Positions 37,196 to 47,138 of a DNA stretch of 64,000 nucleotides are shown in pieces. The notes beneath the pieces are model-generated. The model was given only the letters and a program-made list of their open reading frames with translations. It had not been told where the DNA came from and did not search any database. How positions within the stretch are numbered: the stretch's first letter is position 1; every line of letters starts with the position of its first letter. The DNA is from JALZAI01 sp038207565 (GTDB taxonomy: Bacteria; Actinomycetota; Actinomycetes; Mycobacteriales; Jatrophihabitantaceae). The stretch lies in assembly GCA_038207565.1 (NCBI GenBank), contig JBBQZQ010000002.1, positions 62,001-126,000 of the forward strand. Direction: 5' to 3'. Both the position numbers and the translations under genes were made by a program.

Positions 37196-39789
37196 GGCGC
37201 AGCGCACTGTCGAAGGCGCTGCGCACGCCGTGGGCGATCGCCGCGGTGATCGTGATCCTGGGCCTGGCCGCACTCGCCGTCGTGCTCGGCGCGAACAGTT
37301 CGTCGGCGTCGGTCAGCAGGAGTTCGCGGTTCATCACCGGTACGCCCGAAGGCGGAACGCCGGTCAGGCTCGACACCACCCTCTACGTCCCCGATTCGAC
37401 GCCGGCGCCCGCCGTCCTGCTGGCACACGGGTTCGGCGGAGACAAGCAGTCGGTCTCCGCCGAGGCCACCCAGCTCGCCAAGCACGGCTACGTCGTGCTC
37501 GCCTACACAGCCCGGGGTTTCGGCCGGTCCGGCGGAAAGATTCACTTCGACTCGCCTGACTACGAGGTGAAGGACGCCAGCCTGCTGGTCAGCTACCTGG
37601 CCGGGCGCAGCGACGTCGAGAAGCAGAATGGCAAGGCGCAGATCGGCGTCTCGGGCGGGTCCTACGGCGGCGGGCTCGCCCTGCTCCTCGCCGGTACCGA
37701 CAGCCGCATCACCGCCGTCACCGCGGACATCACCTGGAACGACCTGTCGCAGGCGCTGTTCCCCAACGCGGCATCGTCTCGCCCGGGGGTGTTCAAGAAG
37801 CTCTGGGTAGGGACGCTGTTCGGCTCCGCCTTCGGCAACGGCGGGAACGCCTCGTGCGGGCGGTTCGCCGCCGACGTGTGTGCCGCCTACCAGGCCTCTG
37901 TCCAGGTCGGGTTGCCCACGCCGGCGTTGCAGCGGCTGTTGCAGCAGGCGAGCCCGTCCGGCGTGCTCCGCTCCATCACGGCACCGACCCTGCTCACCCA
38001 GGGTGAGGAGGATTCGCTCTTCCCGCTCAGCCAAGCCGACGCGAACGCGCGCGGCATCGCGGCGACCGGCACACCCGTCCGGGTGGTCTGGCGGGCAGGT
38101 GGGCACGACAACTCGGCGAGCGGCACCAGCACGCGCGATGCGGCCGTCCTCGACTGGTTCGGCAAGGCCTTCGGCGCCGGGATCCGCGGCAAGCAGCCTT
38201 TCCAGCTCGCCCAGCTGAACGGGTCGGTGTCGGCCGCCGACGGCGCGATCACGCAGCAGAATCTGCAGACTTCCGGCTATCCGGGTCTGGACGGGACCCG
38301 GCAGCGCACCCGCACGGTCGCGGTCACCGGCAAGGCACAGAAGATCGCGACACCGGCGGGGGGCACCCCGGCGGCCATCTCCTCGATCCCGGGACTCTCC
38401 GGCGCGCTCGGGCAGATCGGCCGCTTCTCCGCGATCCTGGGCGGCTTCTCGATCATCCCCGAGCAGGCCGCGACGTTCTCGTCCAGGCCCTTCGACAGCA
38501 CGGTCACCGTCGCGGGCTCGTCCACGGTGCGCATGACGGTGACCTCGGATACCAGCGGTGCCGTCACGCTATTCGCCGCGCTCCGGGACGCCTTCGGACC
38601 CAATCTGACCGACACCTCCCTGCCTGCCCAGCTCGTCGCACCGCTGCGCCTGACCGGGATGACAGCCGGAGTCCCGCGCACGGTCACCGTGCACCTGCCG
38701 AGCATCGTGCAGACCCTTCCGGCCGGGCACCACTTCGTCCTAACGGTCGCGACGACGGACTTCGCATACCAGCTGCCGCAGGACGCGCGGACCTACACGA
38801 TCGCGCTCGCCGGTTCCGGCAACGTCACCGTGCCGGTGACCGTCGGTGCGAAGGCGCTGAAGTCCGGCCAGCAGCCGGCCGTGTGGTTGATCACCGGCAT
38901 CCTGGTGTGGCTGCTCGCGATCGCCGTCGTGGCGCTGGAGATCAAGCGGCGCCGACGGGTGCTTCGCCCTGCTCCTGAGCTCGCGGAGGTGCCGGTCAGC
39001 ATCGAAGGCCTCGTGAAGGAGTACGCGGGCGGGTACCGCGCCGTCGACGGGATCACCTTCCGTGTCGAGGCCGGTCAGGTGCTCGGCCTGCTCGGCCCGA
39101 ACGGAGCCGGCAAGACGACGGCGCTGCGGGTGCTGGTCGGGCTGATCCGGCCGACGTCGGGCACGGTGCACGTCTTCGGCGATCCCGTCTACCCGGGAGC
39201 GCCCGTGCTGGCGCGCCTCGGGGCGTTCATCGAGGGGCCTGGTTTCCTGCCGCACCTGTCCGGACGCGACAACCTCCGCCTGTTCTGGGAGGCCACCGGA
39301 CGCCCGCTCGACACGGCCCACTTCGAGACCGCGCTGGACATCGCCGGTCTCGGTGCGTCGGTCGACCGCCGGGTGCGCCAGTACAGCCACGGCATGCGGC
39401 AGCGGCTCGGCATCGCCCAGGCGATGCTCGGCCTGCCCGAAATCCTGGTGCTCGACGAACCGACCAACGGCCTCGACCCGCCGCAGATCGCCGAGATGCG
39501 CGAGGTGCTCAGGCGCTACGCCGAGACAGGACGCACCGTCGTGGTGTCGAGCCACCTACTGGCCGAGGTCGAGCAGACCTGCACCCACGTCGTGGTGATG
39601 CACAAGGGCAAGCTGGTCGCGGCCGGATCGGTCGCGGACATCGCCGGGGCCGGCGGGGTTCAGCTCGTCGTGCCCGACCCGACGCGCGCGACCGAAGTCC
39701 TGGCCGCTGCGGGAATCAGCGCCGAGCTGGTGCCGGCGCGACGTGCGCTCGAGGACGTCTTCCTCGGACTCGTGGGGAGTGACGAATGA
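37192..39789 (+). CDS. Exported alpha/beta-hydrolase (CocE/PepX-like) fused to ABC transporter ATPase
   Basis: An 865-aa fusion. Residues 12-32 form an N-terminal membrane segment. An alpha/beta hydrolase of the S15/CocE type follows (PAVLLAHGFGGDKQS; nucleophile Ser157 in VSGGSYGGG; His305 in AGGHDN). About 390-560 is a PepX C-terminal-like beta sandwich (ATFSSRPFDSTVTVAGSSTVRM). A second membrane helix lies at about 563-585 (LITGILVWLLAIAVVALEI). From 602 there is a cytoplasmic ABC ATPase: Walker A LLGPNGAGKTTA, signature YSHGMRQRLG, Walker B ILVLDEPTNGLDP and a switch His in VVVSSHLLAEV. Topology puts the hydrolase outside and the ATPase inside. The partner permease is encoded next with ATGA overlap. 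An exporter of a peptide or ester processed on exit is inferred. Confidence 0.87.
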   Translation: MRRSALSKALRTPWAIAAVIVILGLAALAVVLGANSSSASVSRSSRFITGTPEGGTPVRLDTTLYVPDSTPAPAVLLAHGFGGDKQSVSAEATQLAKHGYVVLAYTARGFGRSGGKIHFDSPDYEVKDASLLVSYLAGRSDVEKQNGKAQIGVSGGSYGGGLALLLAGTDSRITAVTADITWNDLSQALFPNAASSRPGVFKKLWVGTLFGSAFGNGGNASCGRFAADVCAAYQASVQVGLPTPALQRLLQQASPSGVLRSITAPTLLTQGEEDSLFPLSQADANARGIAATGTPVRVVWRAGGHDNSASGTSTRDAAVLDWFGKAFGAGIRGKQPFQLAQLNGSVSAADGAITQQNLQTSGYPGLDGTRQRTRTVAVTGKAQKIATPAGGTPAAISSIPGLSGALGQIGRFSAILGGFSIIPEQAATFSSRPFDSTVTVAGSSTVRMTVTSDTSGAVTLFAALRDAFGPNLTDTSLPAQLVAPLRLTGMTAGVPRTVTVHLPSIVQTLPAGHHFVLTVATTDFAYQLPQDARTYTIALAGSGNVTVPVTVGAKALKSGQQPAVWLITGILVWLLAIAVVALEIKRRRRVLRPAPELAEVPVSIEGLVKEYAGGYRAVDGITFRVEAGQVLGLLGPNGAGKTTALRVLVGLIRPTSGTVHVFGDPVYPGAPVLARLGAFIEGPGFLPHLSGRDNLRLFWEATGRPLDTAHFETALDIAGLGASVDRRVRQYSHGMRQRLGIAQAMLGLPEILVLDEPTNGLDPPQIAEMREVLRRYAETGRTVVVSSHLLAEVEQTCTHVVVMHKGKLVAAGSVADIAGAGGVQLVVPDPTRATEVLAAAGISAELVPARRALEDVFLGLVGSDE

Positions 39790-40691
39790 GCGAACCCGCC
39801 CGCGCGGCGCCGACCCGGCGCGGCGTCCATGCCCGGCTGGCCGAGATGGGGCCCGGCCAGCCGCCGGTGTTCAACCCGCGCCACACGCTGCGCCTGAAGG
39901 TCGAGTTCGAGCGCCAGCTCAAGCGGCGGCGGACCCAGATCGCATTCGGCTTCCTGCTGGTCCTGCCCATCATCATCGCTCTGGCCTTCCAGCTGGGCGG
40001 CAACGATCCCGGCGGCGGCGCCCCCGAACTCGTCGGCCTCGCCACCGCGGGGGCGTCGAACTTCGCACTGTTCACCGAATTCGCATCGGTCGGCTTCCTG
40101 CTGGTCGTGATCGTGACCCTGTTCTTCGGTGACACCGTCGCAAGCGAGGCGAACTGGGCGTCGTTGCGCTACCTGCTGGCTCAACCCGTGCCGCGCTCGC
40201 GCCTGCTCCGACAGAAGCTGATCGTCGCCGCGGCGCTCAGTGTGGCGGCCAACGTCCTGCTGCCGGCCTGGTCGTTCGTGGTCGGCGGCGTTTTCTTCGG
40301 TTGGGCCCCGGCCCAATCGCCGCTCGGCGACACATTCGACACGATGGCCTCGCTCGGCCGGTTGCTTGCGATCGTGGCGTACGTGTGTCTGGTGCTGATG
40401 ACGGTGTCGTCGCTGGCGTTCCTGTTGAGCGTCTCGGTGGACAACCCGCTCGGCGCGGTCGGCGGCGCGACCCTGCTCTCGGTGGTGTCGAGCATCCTCG
40501 ACCAGATCACCGCGCTCGGCACGTTCCGGCACTACCTGCCCACGCACTGGAACTACTCGTGGGTGGACACGCTGAGCTCGCCGATCCGGTGGGACGACAT
40601 GACCCGCGGGGTGGGCCTGGCGATGGTCTACACCGCCGTGTTCCTCACGCTGGCCTGGCTGCGTTTCGATCGCAAGGACGTCACCAGCTGA
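39786..40691 (+). CDS. ABC transporter permease (ABC-2 type)
   Basis: A 301-aa membrane protein with a cytoplasmic N-terminus (about 1-50, RHTLRLKVEFERQLKRRRTQIAFG) and six hydrophobic segments, the layout of ABC-2/NatB-like permeases. FFGDTVASEANWASLRYLLAQPVPRSRLLRQKL is the typical loop after TM2 in this family. It overlaps the fusion gene (ATGA), so the pair should form one transporter: two ATPase-hydrolase chains and two permeases. Its stop overlaps the proposed CTG start of the acVLRF1 gene. The transported substrate is not evident. Confidence 0.88.
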   Translation: MSEPARAAPTRRGVHARLAEMGPGQPPVFNPRHTLRLKVEFERQLKRRRTQIAFGFLLVLPIIIALAFQLGGNDPGGGAPELVGLATAGASNFALFTEFASVGFLLVVIVTLFFGDTVASEANWASLRYLLAQPVPRSRLLRQKLIVAAALSVAANVLLPAWSFVVGGVFFGWAPAQSPLGDTFDTMASLGRLLAIVAYVCLVLMTVSSLAFLLSVSVDNPLGAVGGATLLSVVSSILDQITALGTFRHYLPTHWNYSWVDTLSSPIRWDDMTRGVGLAMVYTAVFLTLAWLRFDRKDVTS

Positions 40692-41326
40692 GCGGGACCC
40701 GGACCGTCTCCGTCGCGACATCCCGCCTGGCGCGATGGCTGGACGGTTTCGGTGCACGGCACGGCGACGTGGTGGTCGGGGGCGATTGTTCGCTCGTCAC
40801 GCTCGTCGGTGCCGACGGGGCCAAGGCCTGGGTCGAGGTGCCCTTCGGGCCGTTGGCGGGTGCCCCGTCGTCGGGTCCGGGGCTTGTCGCTGCGTTGGTC
40901 GCGCACGCCGTGGCCGAGCGCCGGGTGGGTGTGCTGCTCGTGCGCCGGGGAGGGCACGCGGCCGGGGTGTTCGCGGGCGCGCAGCTGGTGGCCTCGAAGG
41001 TCGGCTCGTCCTACGTGCAGGGCACCACGAAGGCCGGCGGCTGGTCGCAGCAGCGCTACGCGCGGCGCCGGGCGAACCAGGCCACGGCGGCGTTCGCCGA
41101 TGCAGCCGATGCTGCGGCGCGGGTGCTCGGTCAGGACACTGCGCTGGACGCGCTCGTCGCCGGGGGCGACAGGGCAGCCGTGCAGGCCGTCCTCACCGAC
41201 CGCCGGCTGGCGCATCTGGGCGCTCTGGTGACCGGTCCGTGGCTGGCGGTGCCGGACCCGCGGCTGCGCATCCTGCAAGCCACGCCCGAGCAGTTCCGGG
41301 CCGTCCGCATCTCCCTCGACCCGTGA
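40688..41326 (+). CDS. acVLRF1-type release factor (Vms1-like peptidyl-tRNA hydrolase), CTG start
   Basis: An actinobacterial Vms1-like release factor family protein, thought to cleave peptidyl-tRNA on stalled or split ribosomal complexes. The decisive motif is GTTKAGGWSQQRYARRRANQA (about residues 113-133), analogous to the GGQ-like catalytic loop. The family N-terminus RTVSVATSRLARWLDGF is encoded, but no in-frame ATG, GTG or TTG precedes it after the previous stop codons in a sensible place. A CTG at 40688 has AAGGA nine bases upstream and forms CTGA with the permease stop, so a CTG start by coupled re-initiation is proposed (212 aa). Length and C-terminus (RILQATPEQFRAVRI) are normal. Confidence 0.8.
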   Translation: MSGTRTVSVATSRLARWLDGFGARHGDVVVGGDCSLVTLVGADGAKAWVEVPFGPLAGAPSSGPGLVAALVAHAVAERRVGVLLVRRGGHAAGVFAGAQLVASKVGSSYVQGTTKAGGWSQQRYARRRANQATAAFADAADAAARVLGQDTALDALVAGGDRAAVQAVLTDRRLAHLGALVTGPWLAVPDPRLRILQATPEQFRAVRISLDP

Positions 41327-41356
41327 GCGACTTCTCTCGCGCGGGCGTCCCCTTCC

Positions 41357-41410
41357 GTGATTAACAGCCCGGCAGCGTGCCGCGGCGGATGCTGCAAGGT
41401 AGTTGATCAC
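41357..41410. repeat. 54-bp intergenic palindromic element, copy C
   Basis: Inverted ends GTGATTAAC and GTTGATCAC (one mismatch) with 36 bp between, including GGCAGC...GCTGC that can pair. It lies between the convergent acVLRF1 and UDP-glucose dehydrogenase genes and could act as a bidirectional terminator. Confidence 0.65.
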
Positions 41411-41446
41411 GAGACGGACGCGCGGCGTGCCGGGCGAGCGGTGCGG

Positions 41447-42769
41447 TCAGGGCCGGCCGAGCGCGCGGTAGTGCCACCCGGCGTCGCGCCACGCCTGCGG
41501 TTCGAGCACGTTGCGCCCGTCCACGATGTTGCGCCGCGCTACGACCGAACCCACCTCGTGCGGCCGCATGGTCTTGAACTCGTCCCATTCGGTCAGCAGG
41601 AACACGATGTCGGCGCCCCGCAGCGCGTCGTCGAGCGAGTCGACGTAGCCGAGCTCGGGGTGCTTGCGTCGGGCGTTCGCGAGCGCCTGGGGGTCGTAGA
41701 CGACGACAGAGGCTCCGCGCCGGCCGATCGCCGCGGCCACGTCGAGTGCCGGCGACTCGCGGATGTCGTCGGAGTTCGGTTTGAATGCGGCGCCGAGCAT
41801 GGCCGCCCGCGACCCCTGCCACGACCCGTCCAGCAGCTCGGAGCCGAGATCCACGGTGCGTGCCCGCCGGCGCAGGTTGATCTCGTCCACCTCACGCAGA
41901 AACGACACGGCCTGGTCGACGCCCAGCTCGCCGGCGCGCGCGATGAAGGCGCGGATGTCCTTGGGCAGGCACCCGCCGCCGAACCCGAGCCCCGCGTTGA
42001 GGAACCTGCGGCCGATGCGCGAATCGTGACCGATCGCGTCGGCCAGCTGCGTCACGTCCGCGCCGGTCGTCTCGCAGACCTCCGCCATCGCGTTGATGAA
42101 AGAAATCTTGGTCGCCAGGAACGAGTTCGCGGCGACCTTGACCAGCTCGGCCGTCGCAAAGTCGGTCACCACCACCGGGCTGCCCGCGTCGATCACCGGG
42201 GCGTACGCGGCGCGCAATTGCGCCTCCGCCCACGGCGAGGCCACGCCGAACACGAGCCGGTCCGGGCGCAGCGTGTCTCGCACCGCCAGTCCCTCGCGCA
42301 GGAATTCCGGATTCCAACCGAGCTCGACGTCCTGGCACGGAGCGAGGGACAGCAGCAGTTGCTGCATCCGGGCGGCTGTACCCGCGGGAACGGTGGACTT
42401 GCCCACCACGAGCACCTTGCGTTCCAGCAGCGGCGCGAGGGAGCTGAAGGCCGCGTCCACGTAGCTCACATCCGCCGCCAGCTCGCCGGCGCGTTGCGGG
42501 GTTCCCACGCAGACGAAGTGGATGTCGGCGAAGTCGGCCACCTCCGGGTAGGACGTGGTGAAACGCAGGTGCCCGCCGTCGATGTGTTTGGCGAGCAGTT
42601 CGGGCAGCTCGGGTTCGAAGAACGGCACCTCTCCGGCCCGCAGCTTCTCGATCTTGGCAGGATCGACGTCCAGCCCGATCACGTCGTAGCCCAGCTCGAC
42701 CATGCACACGGCGTGGGTCGCGCCGAGATACCCCGTCCCGATCACTGACAGGCGGGGCCGAGCGGGCAT
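41447..42769 (-). CDS. ugd: UDP-glucose 6-dehydrogenase
   Basis: NAD-dependent enzyme oxidising UDP-glucose to UDP-glucuronate, a precursor of uronic-acid polymers and pentoses. The 440-aa protein starts at ATG 42769 (GGAG six bases upstream). The N-terminal Rossmann fold is LSVIGTGYLGATHAVCMVELGYDVIGLDVDPAKI; the catalytic Cys lies in LGFGGGCLPKDIRAF (near 267); KISFINAMAEVC and VAANSFLATKI are dimer-core segments. The C-terminal UDP-binding domain holds GAAFKPNSDDIRESPALDVA. An ugd subfamily acting on UDP-ManNAc is unlikely given these motifs. It is divergent from pgi. Confidence 0.94.
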   Translation of the reverse strand: MPARPRLSVIGTGYLGATHAVCMVELGYDVIGLDVDPAKIEKLRAGEVPFFEPELPELLAKHIDGGHLRFTTSYPEVADFADIHFVCVGTPQRAGELAADVSYVDAAFSSLAPLLERKVLVVGKSTVPAGTAARMQQLLLSLAPCQDVELGWNPEFLREGLAVRDTLRPDRLVFGVASPWAEAQLRAAYAPVIDAGSPVVVTDFATAELVKVAANSFLATKISFINAMAEVCETTGADVTQLADAIGHDSRIGRRFLNAGLGFGGGCLPKDIRAFIARAGELGVDQAVSFLREVDEINLRRRARTVDLGSELLDGSWQGSRAAMLGAAFKPNSDDIRESPALDVAAAIGRRGASVVVYDPQALANARRKHPELGYVDSLDDALRGADIVFLLTEWDEFKTMRPHEVGSVVARRNIVDGRNVLEPQAWRDAGWHYRALGRP

Positions 42770-42868
42770 CACGAGCTCCATTTCACGACGTCGGGCGGGC
42801 GCCCGTGCAGGGTATCGGGCATGGGGGGCCCCTGCTGAGCACGCGTGTGGTCTGGTACGCATTGCTCT

Positions 42869-44530
42869 ATGGGCGACAAAGATCCGAAGCCGGGCGTTCG
42901 CATCGCCCCGCTACGCGCCCGGCCGGCGTGGCAGGCGCTGGCCGAGCATCACGGCGAGATCCGCGGGCAGCAGCTGCGCGAGCTGTTCGCCGCCGATCCG
43001 CAGCGCGGGGAACGATTCTCGCTCGTTGCCGAAGGCATCTACCTGGACTACTCCAAGAACCGCATCACCGACGACACGGTGCGGTTGCTCCTCGAACTGT
43101 CTGAGCAATCGGGCCTGCGTGAGCACATCGACGCCATGTTCGACGGCGAGAAGATCAACGTCACGGAGAACCGCGCTGTGCTGCACGTCGCGCTGCGCGC
43201 CCCACACACCGCGCGGATCAAGGTCGACGGGGTCGACGTCGTCCCCGCCGTGCATGAGGTCCTCGGGCGGATGGGGGAGTTCGCGGACAAAGTCCGGTCG
43301 GGACGTTGGCGCGGCCACACCAACAAGCCGATCACCACCATCGTGAACATCGGCATCGGCGGCTCGGACCTCGGGCCGGTGATGGCCTACGAGGCGCTGC
43401 GCCACTACAGCGCGCGTCAGCTGAGCTTTCGCTTCGTGTCCAACGTCGACGGCACCGACTTCGCCGAGGCCACGCGCGATCTCGATCCTGCGCAGACCCT
43501 GTTCATCGTCTCGTCCAAGACGTTCACGACGCTCGAGACGATGACCAATGCTGACAGCGCGCGCGAGTGGATCCTCGACTCGTTCGCGGACAAGTCGGCG
43601 ATCGCTAAGCACTTCGTCGCGGTCTCCACGAACAGTGAGGCCGTCGAGGACTTCGGCATCGACATCATGAACATGTTCGGGTTCTGGGACTGGGTCGGCG
43701 GGCGCTACTCGCTCGACTCGGCCATCGGACTGTCGACCATGATCGCCATCGGGCCCAAAGGATTCCGCGAGATGCTCGACGGCTTCCACGCGATGGACGA
43801 GCACTTTCGCACTGCACCGTTCGAGGCGAATCTCCCGGTGCTGCTGGGTTTGCTCACCGTCTGGTACGCCGATTTCTTCGACGCGCAGACGCAGGCCGTC
43901 CTGCCCTACGACCAGTACCTAAAGCGCTTCCCGGCGTACCTGCAGCAGTTGACCATGGAGTCGAACGGCAAGCACGTCACGCTCGAGGGCACGTCCGTCG
44001 ACTACGCGACCGGTCCGGTCTACTGGGGCGAGCCCGGCACGAACGGCCAACACAGCTTCTACCAGCTCATCCACCAGGGCACCGAGCTCATCCCCGCCGA
44101 CTTCATCGGCTTCACGCACTCACTCAACCCGCTCGGTGCGCATCACGACATCCTGACCGCGAACGTCTTCGCGCAGAGTGAGGCGCTCGCATTCGGCAAG
44201 AGCAAGGAAGAGGTCGAGGCGGAGGGCACCGACGACTGGCTCGTCCCGCACCGGGTGTTCGAGGGCAACCGTCCGTCCAACACGCTGCTGCTCGAACGCC
44301 TCACGCCGTACGCTCTCGGAACGCTGGTCGCGCTCTATGAGCACAGCGTGTTCGTGCAGGGTGCGATCTGGACGATCAACTCCTTCGATCAGTGGGGCGT
44401 GGAGCTGGGCAAAGTACTGGCCAAGAAGGTCGCTGCCGAGCTGTCCGCGCCGACCGATCCGGAACTCACCCACGACAGTTCCACCAATGCACTCATCCGG
44501 CGGTATCGCACCGCACGTAAGGAGTCCTGA
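42869..44530 (+). CDS. pgi: Glucose-6-phosphate isomerase
   Basis: Interconverts glucose-6-phosphate and fructose-6-phosphate. The 553-aa protein from ATG 42869 has the long bacterial PGI form: NIGIGGSDLGPVMAYEAL (about 161-178) for phosphate binding, SKTFTTLETMTNADSAREW, GGRYSLDSAIGLS containing the Arg-Tyr-Ser active site block, the catalytic Glu in TMESNGKHV, HQGTELIPADFIG with the ring-opening His, and the C-terminal NSFDQWGVELGKVLAKKV signature with the catalytic Lys. It is directly followed by a 6-phosphogluconate dehydrogenase gene after one base, so upper glycolysis and pentose phosphate genes share a transcript. Confidence 0.97.
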   Translation: MGDKDPKPGVRIAPLRARPAWQALAEHHGEIRGQQLRELFAADPQRGERFSLVAEGIYLDYSKNRITDDTVRLLLELSEQSGLREHIDAMFDGEKINVTENRAVLHVALRAPHTARIKVDGVDVVPAVHEVLGRMGEFADKVRSGRWRGHTNKPITTIVNIGIGGSDLGPVMAYEALRHYSARQLSFRFVSNVDGTDFAEATRDLDPAQTLFIVSSKTFTTLETMTNADSAREWILDSFADKSAIAKHFVAVSTNSEAVEDFGIDIMNMFGFWDWVGGRYSLDSAIGLSTMIAIGPKGFREMLDGFHAMDEHFRTAPFEANLPVLLGLLTVWYADFFDAQTQAVLPYDQYLKRFPAYLQQLTMESNGKHVTLEGTSVDYATGPVYWGEPGTNGQHSFYQLIHQGTELIPADFIGFTHSLNPLGAHHDILTANVFAQSEALAFGKSKEEVEAEGTDDWLVPHRVFEGNRPSNTLLLERLTPYALGTLVALYEHSVFVQGAIWTINSFDQWGVELGKVLAKKVAAELSAPTDPELTHDSSTNALIRRYRTARKES

Positions 44531-44531
44531 C

Positions 44532-45551
<1,020 letters not shown>

Positions 45552-45578
45552 TTATCCACAGGCGGCGTTCGATCTCAG

Positions 45579-47030
45579 CTACAGCCCCTGGGCGTCGTGC
45601 TCCTTCATGTCTCCGGCCCACTCAGTGTGGAACGCCCCGTCCCGATCCACCCGGCGGTAGGTGTGCGCGCCGAAGTTGTCGCGCAGCCCCTGGATCAGCG
45701 CAGCCGGCAGCCGATCGCGGCGCAGGCCGTCGTAATAGGCGAGCGACGACGAGAACGCGGGCGTCGGGATGCCCGAGAGCGCCGCCGCGGACACCACACG
45801 CCGCCACGAGTCGACGCCGTCGAGCACCGCGGACGCGAAGTACGGAGCCACCAACAGCGATGGCAGGTCGGGGTCGGCGTCGTACACCTCGCGGATGCGA
45901 TCGAGGAACCGGGCTCGGATGATGCAACCGCCGCGCCAGATCGTGGCCATCGCCCCGCGGTCGACGTGCCAGCCGTACTGGGCCGACCCGGCCTCGATGT
46001 GATCGAAGCCCTGGGCGTACGCGACCACCTTGGACGCGTACAACGCCCGTCGCACGTCCTCGATGAATTCCTCGCGCGAGGACAGCGAGAGCGGCTCGAT
46101 CTTCGAGCCGAACGCCTCCTGTGCCGGCTGGCGCTGCTCGGCATGCCCGGATAGCGCGCGCGCAAAGGTGGCCTCGGCGATGCCGGTGATCGGAATCCCG
46201 AGATCGAGCGCGCTCTGCACCGTCCAGCGGCCGGTGCCCTTCTGTTCCGCCTGGTCGAGCACGATGTCCACGAACGCCGAGCCGGTGTCGTCGTCGTTGT
46301 GCGAGAGGACCGCGGCGGTCAGCTCGATGAGGAACGACTCGAGATCGCCTTCGTTCCAGTCCCGGAAGATGTCGCCGATCTCGGCCGGAGTCGCGCCCAG
46401 CCCGGCGCGCAGCAGGTCGTACGCCTCCGCGATCAGCTGCATGTCGGCGTATTCGATGCCGTTGTGCACCATCTTCACGAAGTGACCGGCGCCGTCCGGA
46501 CCGACGTGCACGCAGCACGGCGTATCGTCGACGACAGCCGCGATGGACTCGAAGATGGGTCCAAGTTTCTCGTAGGACTGCGGCGATCCGCCCGGCATGA
46601 TCGAGGGCCCGTTGAGAGCGCCCTCCTCTCCGCCGGACACCCCGCAGCCGACGAAGTGCAGCTCGCGTGAGCGCAGCTCGGCCTCACGTCGCCTGGTGTC
46701 GGCATAGTGGGCGTTGCCGCAGTCGATGACGATGTCGTCGGGGTCGAGCAACGGTGCCAGCTCGTTGATCACGTCGTCGGTCGCTAGGCCGGCCTTCACC
46801 ATGATGATCACTGCGCGCGGACGCTCGAGAGAAGCGACGAATTGCTCCAGGGTGTCGGACGCGACGAAGGTGCCCTCGTCCCCGAACTGATCGACAAGCG
46901 CGGCAGTGCGGGCCGTCGTCCGGTTGTGCAGCGCAACGACGTGGCCGTGCCGGGCCAGGTTGCGGGCGAGATTTCGGCCCATCACCGCCAACCCGGTTAC
47001 CCCGATCTGTGCCCGTGCCTCGTCCGCCAT
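45579..47030 (-). CDS. gndA: NADP-dependent 6-phosphogluconate dehydrogenase, long form
   Basis: A 483-aa classical decarboxylating 6-phosphogluconate dehydrogenase. ATG 47030 follows a GAGGAG site. IGVTGLAVMGRNLARNLARHG with HNRTTART shows Asn-Arg after the second strand, the NADP-binding pattern. FVGCGVSGGEEGALNGPSIMPGG and the catalytic Lys in GAGHFVKMVHNGIEYADMQ are present, as is the large all-helical C-terminal dimer domain ending THTYRRVDRDG-like (HTYRRVDRDGAFHTEW). It converges on the short form with 27 bp between their stops. Different cofactors would let the cell make either NADH or NADPH at this step. Confidence 0.94.
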   Translation of the reverse strand: MADEARAQIGVTGLAVMGRNLARNLARHGHVVALHNRTTARTAALVDQFGDEGTFVASDTLEQFVASLERPRAVIIMVKAGLATDDVINELAPLLDPDDIVIDCGNAHYADTRRREAELRSRELHFVGCGVSGGEEGALNGPSIMPGGSPQSYEKLGPIFESIAAVVDDTPCCVHVGPDGAGHFVKMVHNGIEYADMQLIAEAYDLLRAGLGATPAEIGDIFRDWNEGDLESFLIELTAAVLSHNDDDTGSAFVDIVLDQAEQKGTGRWTVQSALDLGIPITGIAEATFARALSGHAEQRQPAQEAFGSKIEPLSLSSREEFIEDVRRALYASKVVAYAQGFDHIEAGSAQYGWHVDRGAMATIWRGGCIIRARFLDRIREVYDADPDLPSLLVAPYFASAVLDGVDSWRRVVSAAALSGIPTPAFSSSLAYYDGLRRDRLPAALIQGLRDNFGAHTYRRVDRDGAFHTEWAGDMKEHDAQGL

Positions 47031-47138
47031 TGCTTCTCCTCGCGCTCGTTGACCGTCTGCCCCACCGTAGCCACCCGCCCGAGGCACGCGGTCGAGACGG
47101 TCGGCATCGCCGAATGACACTTGATCTACGGTGGGGAG

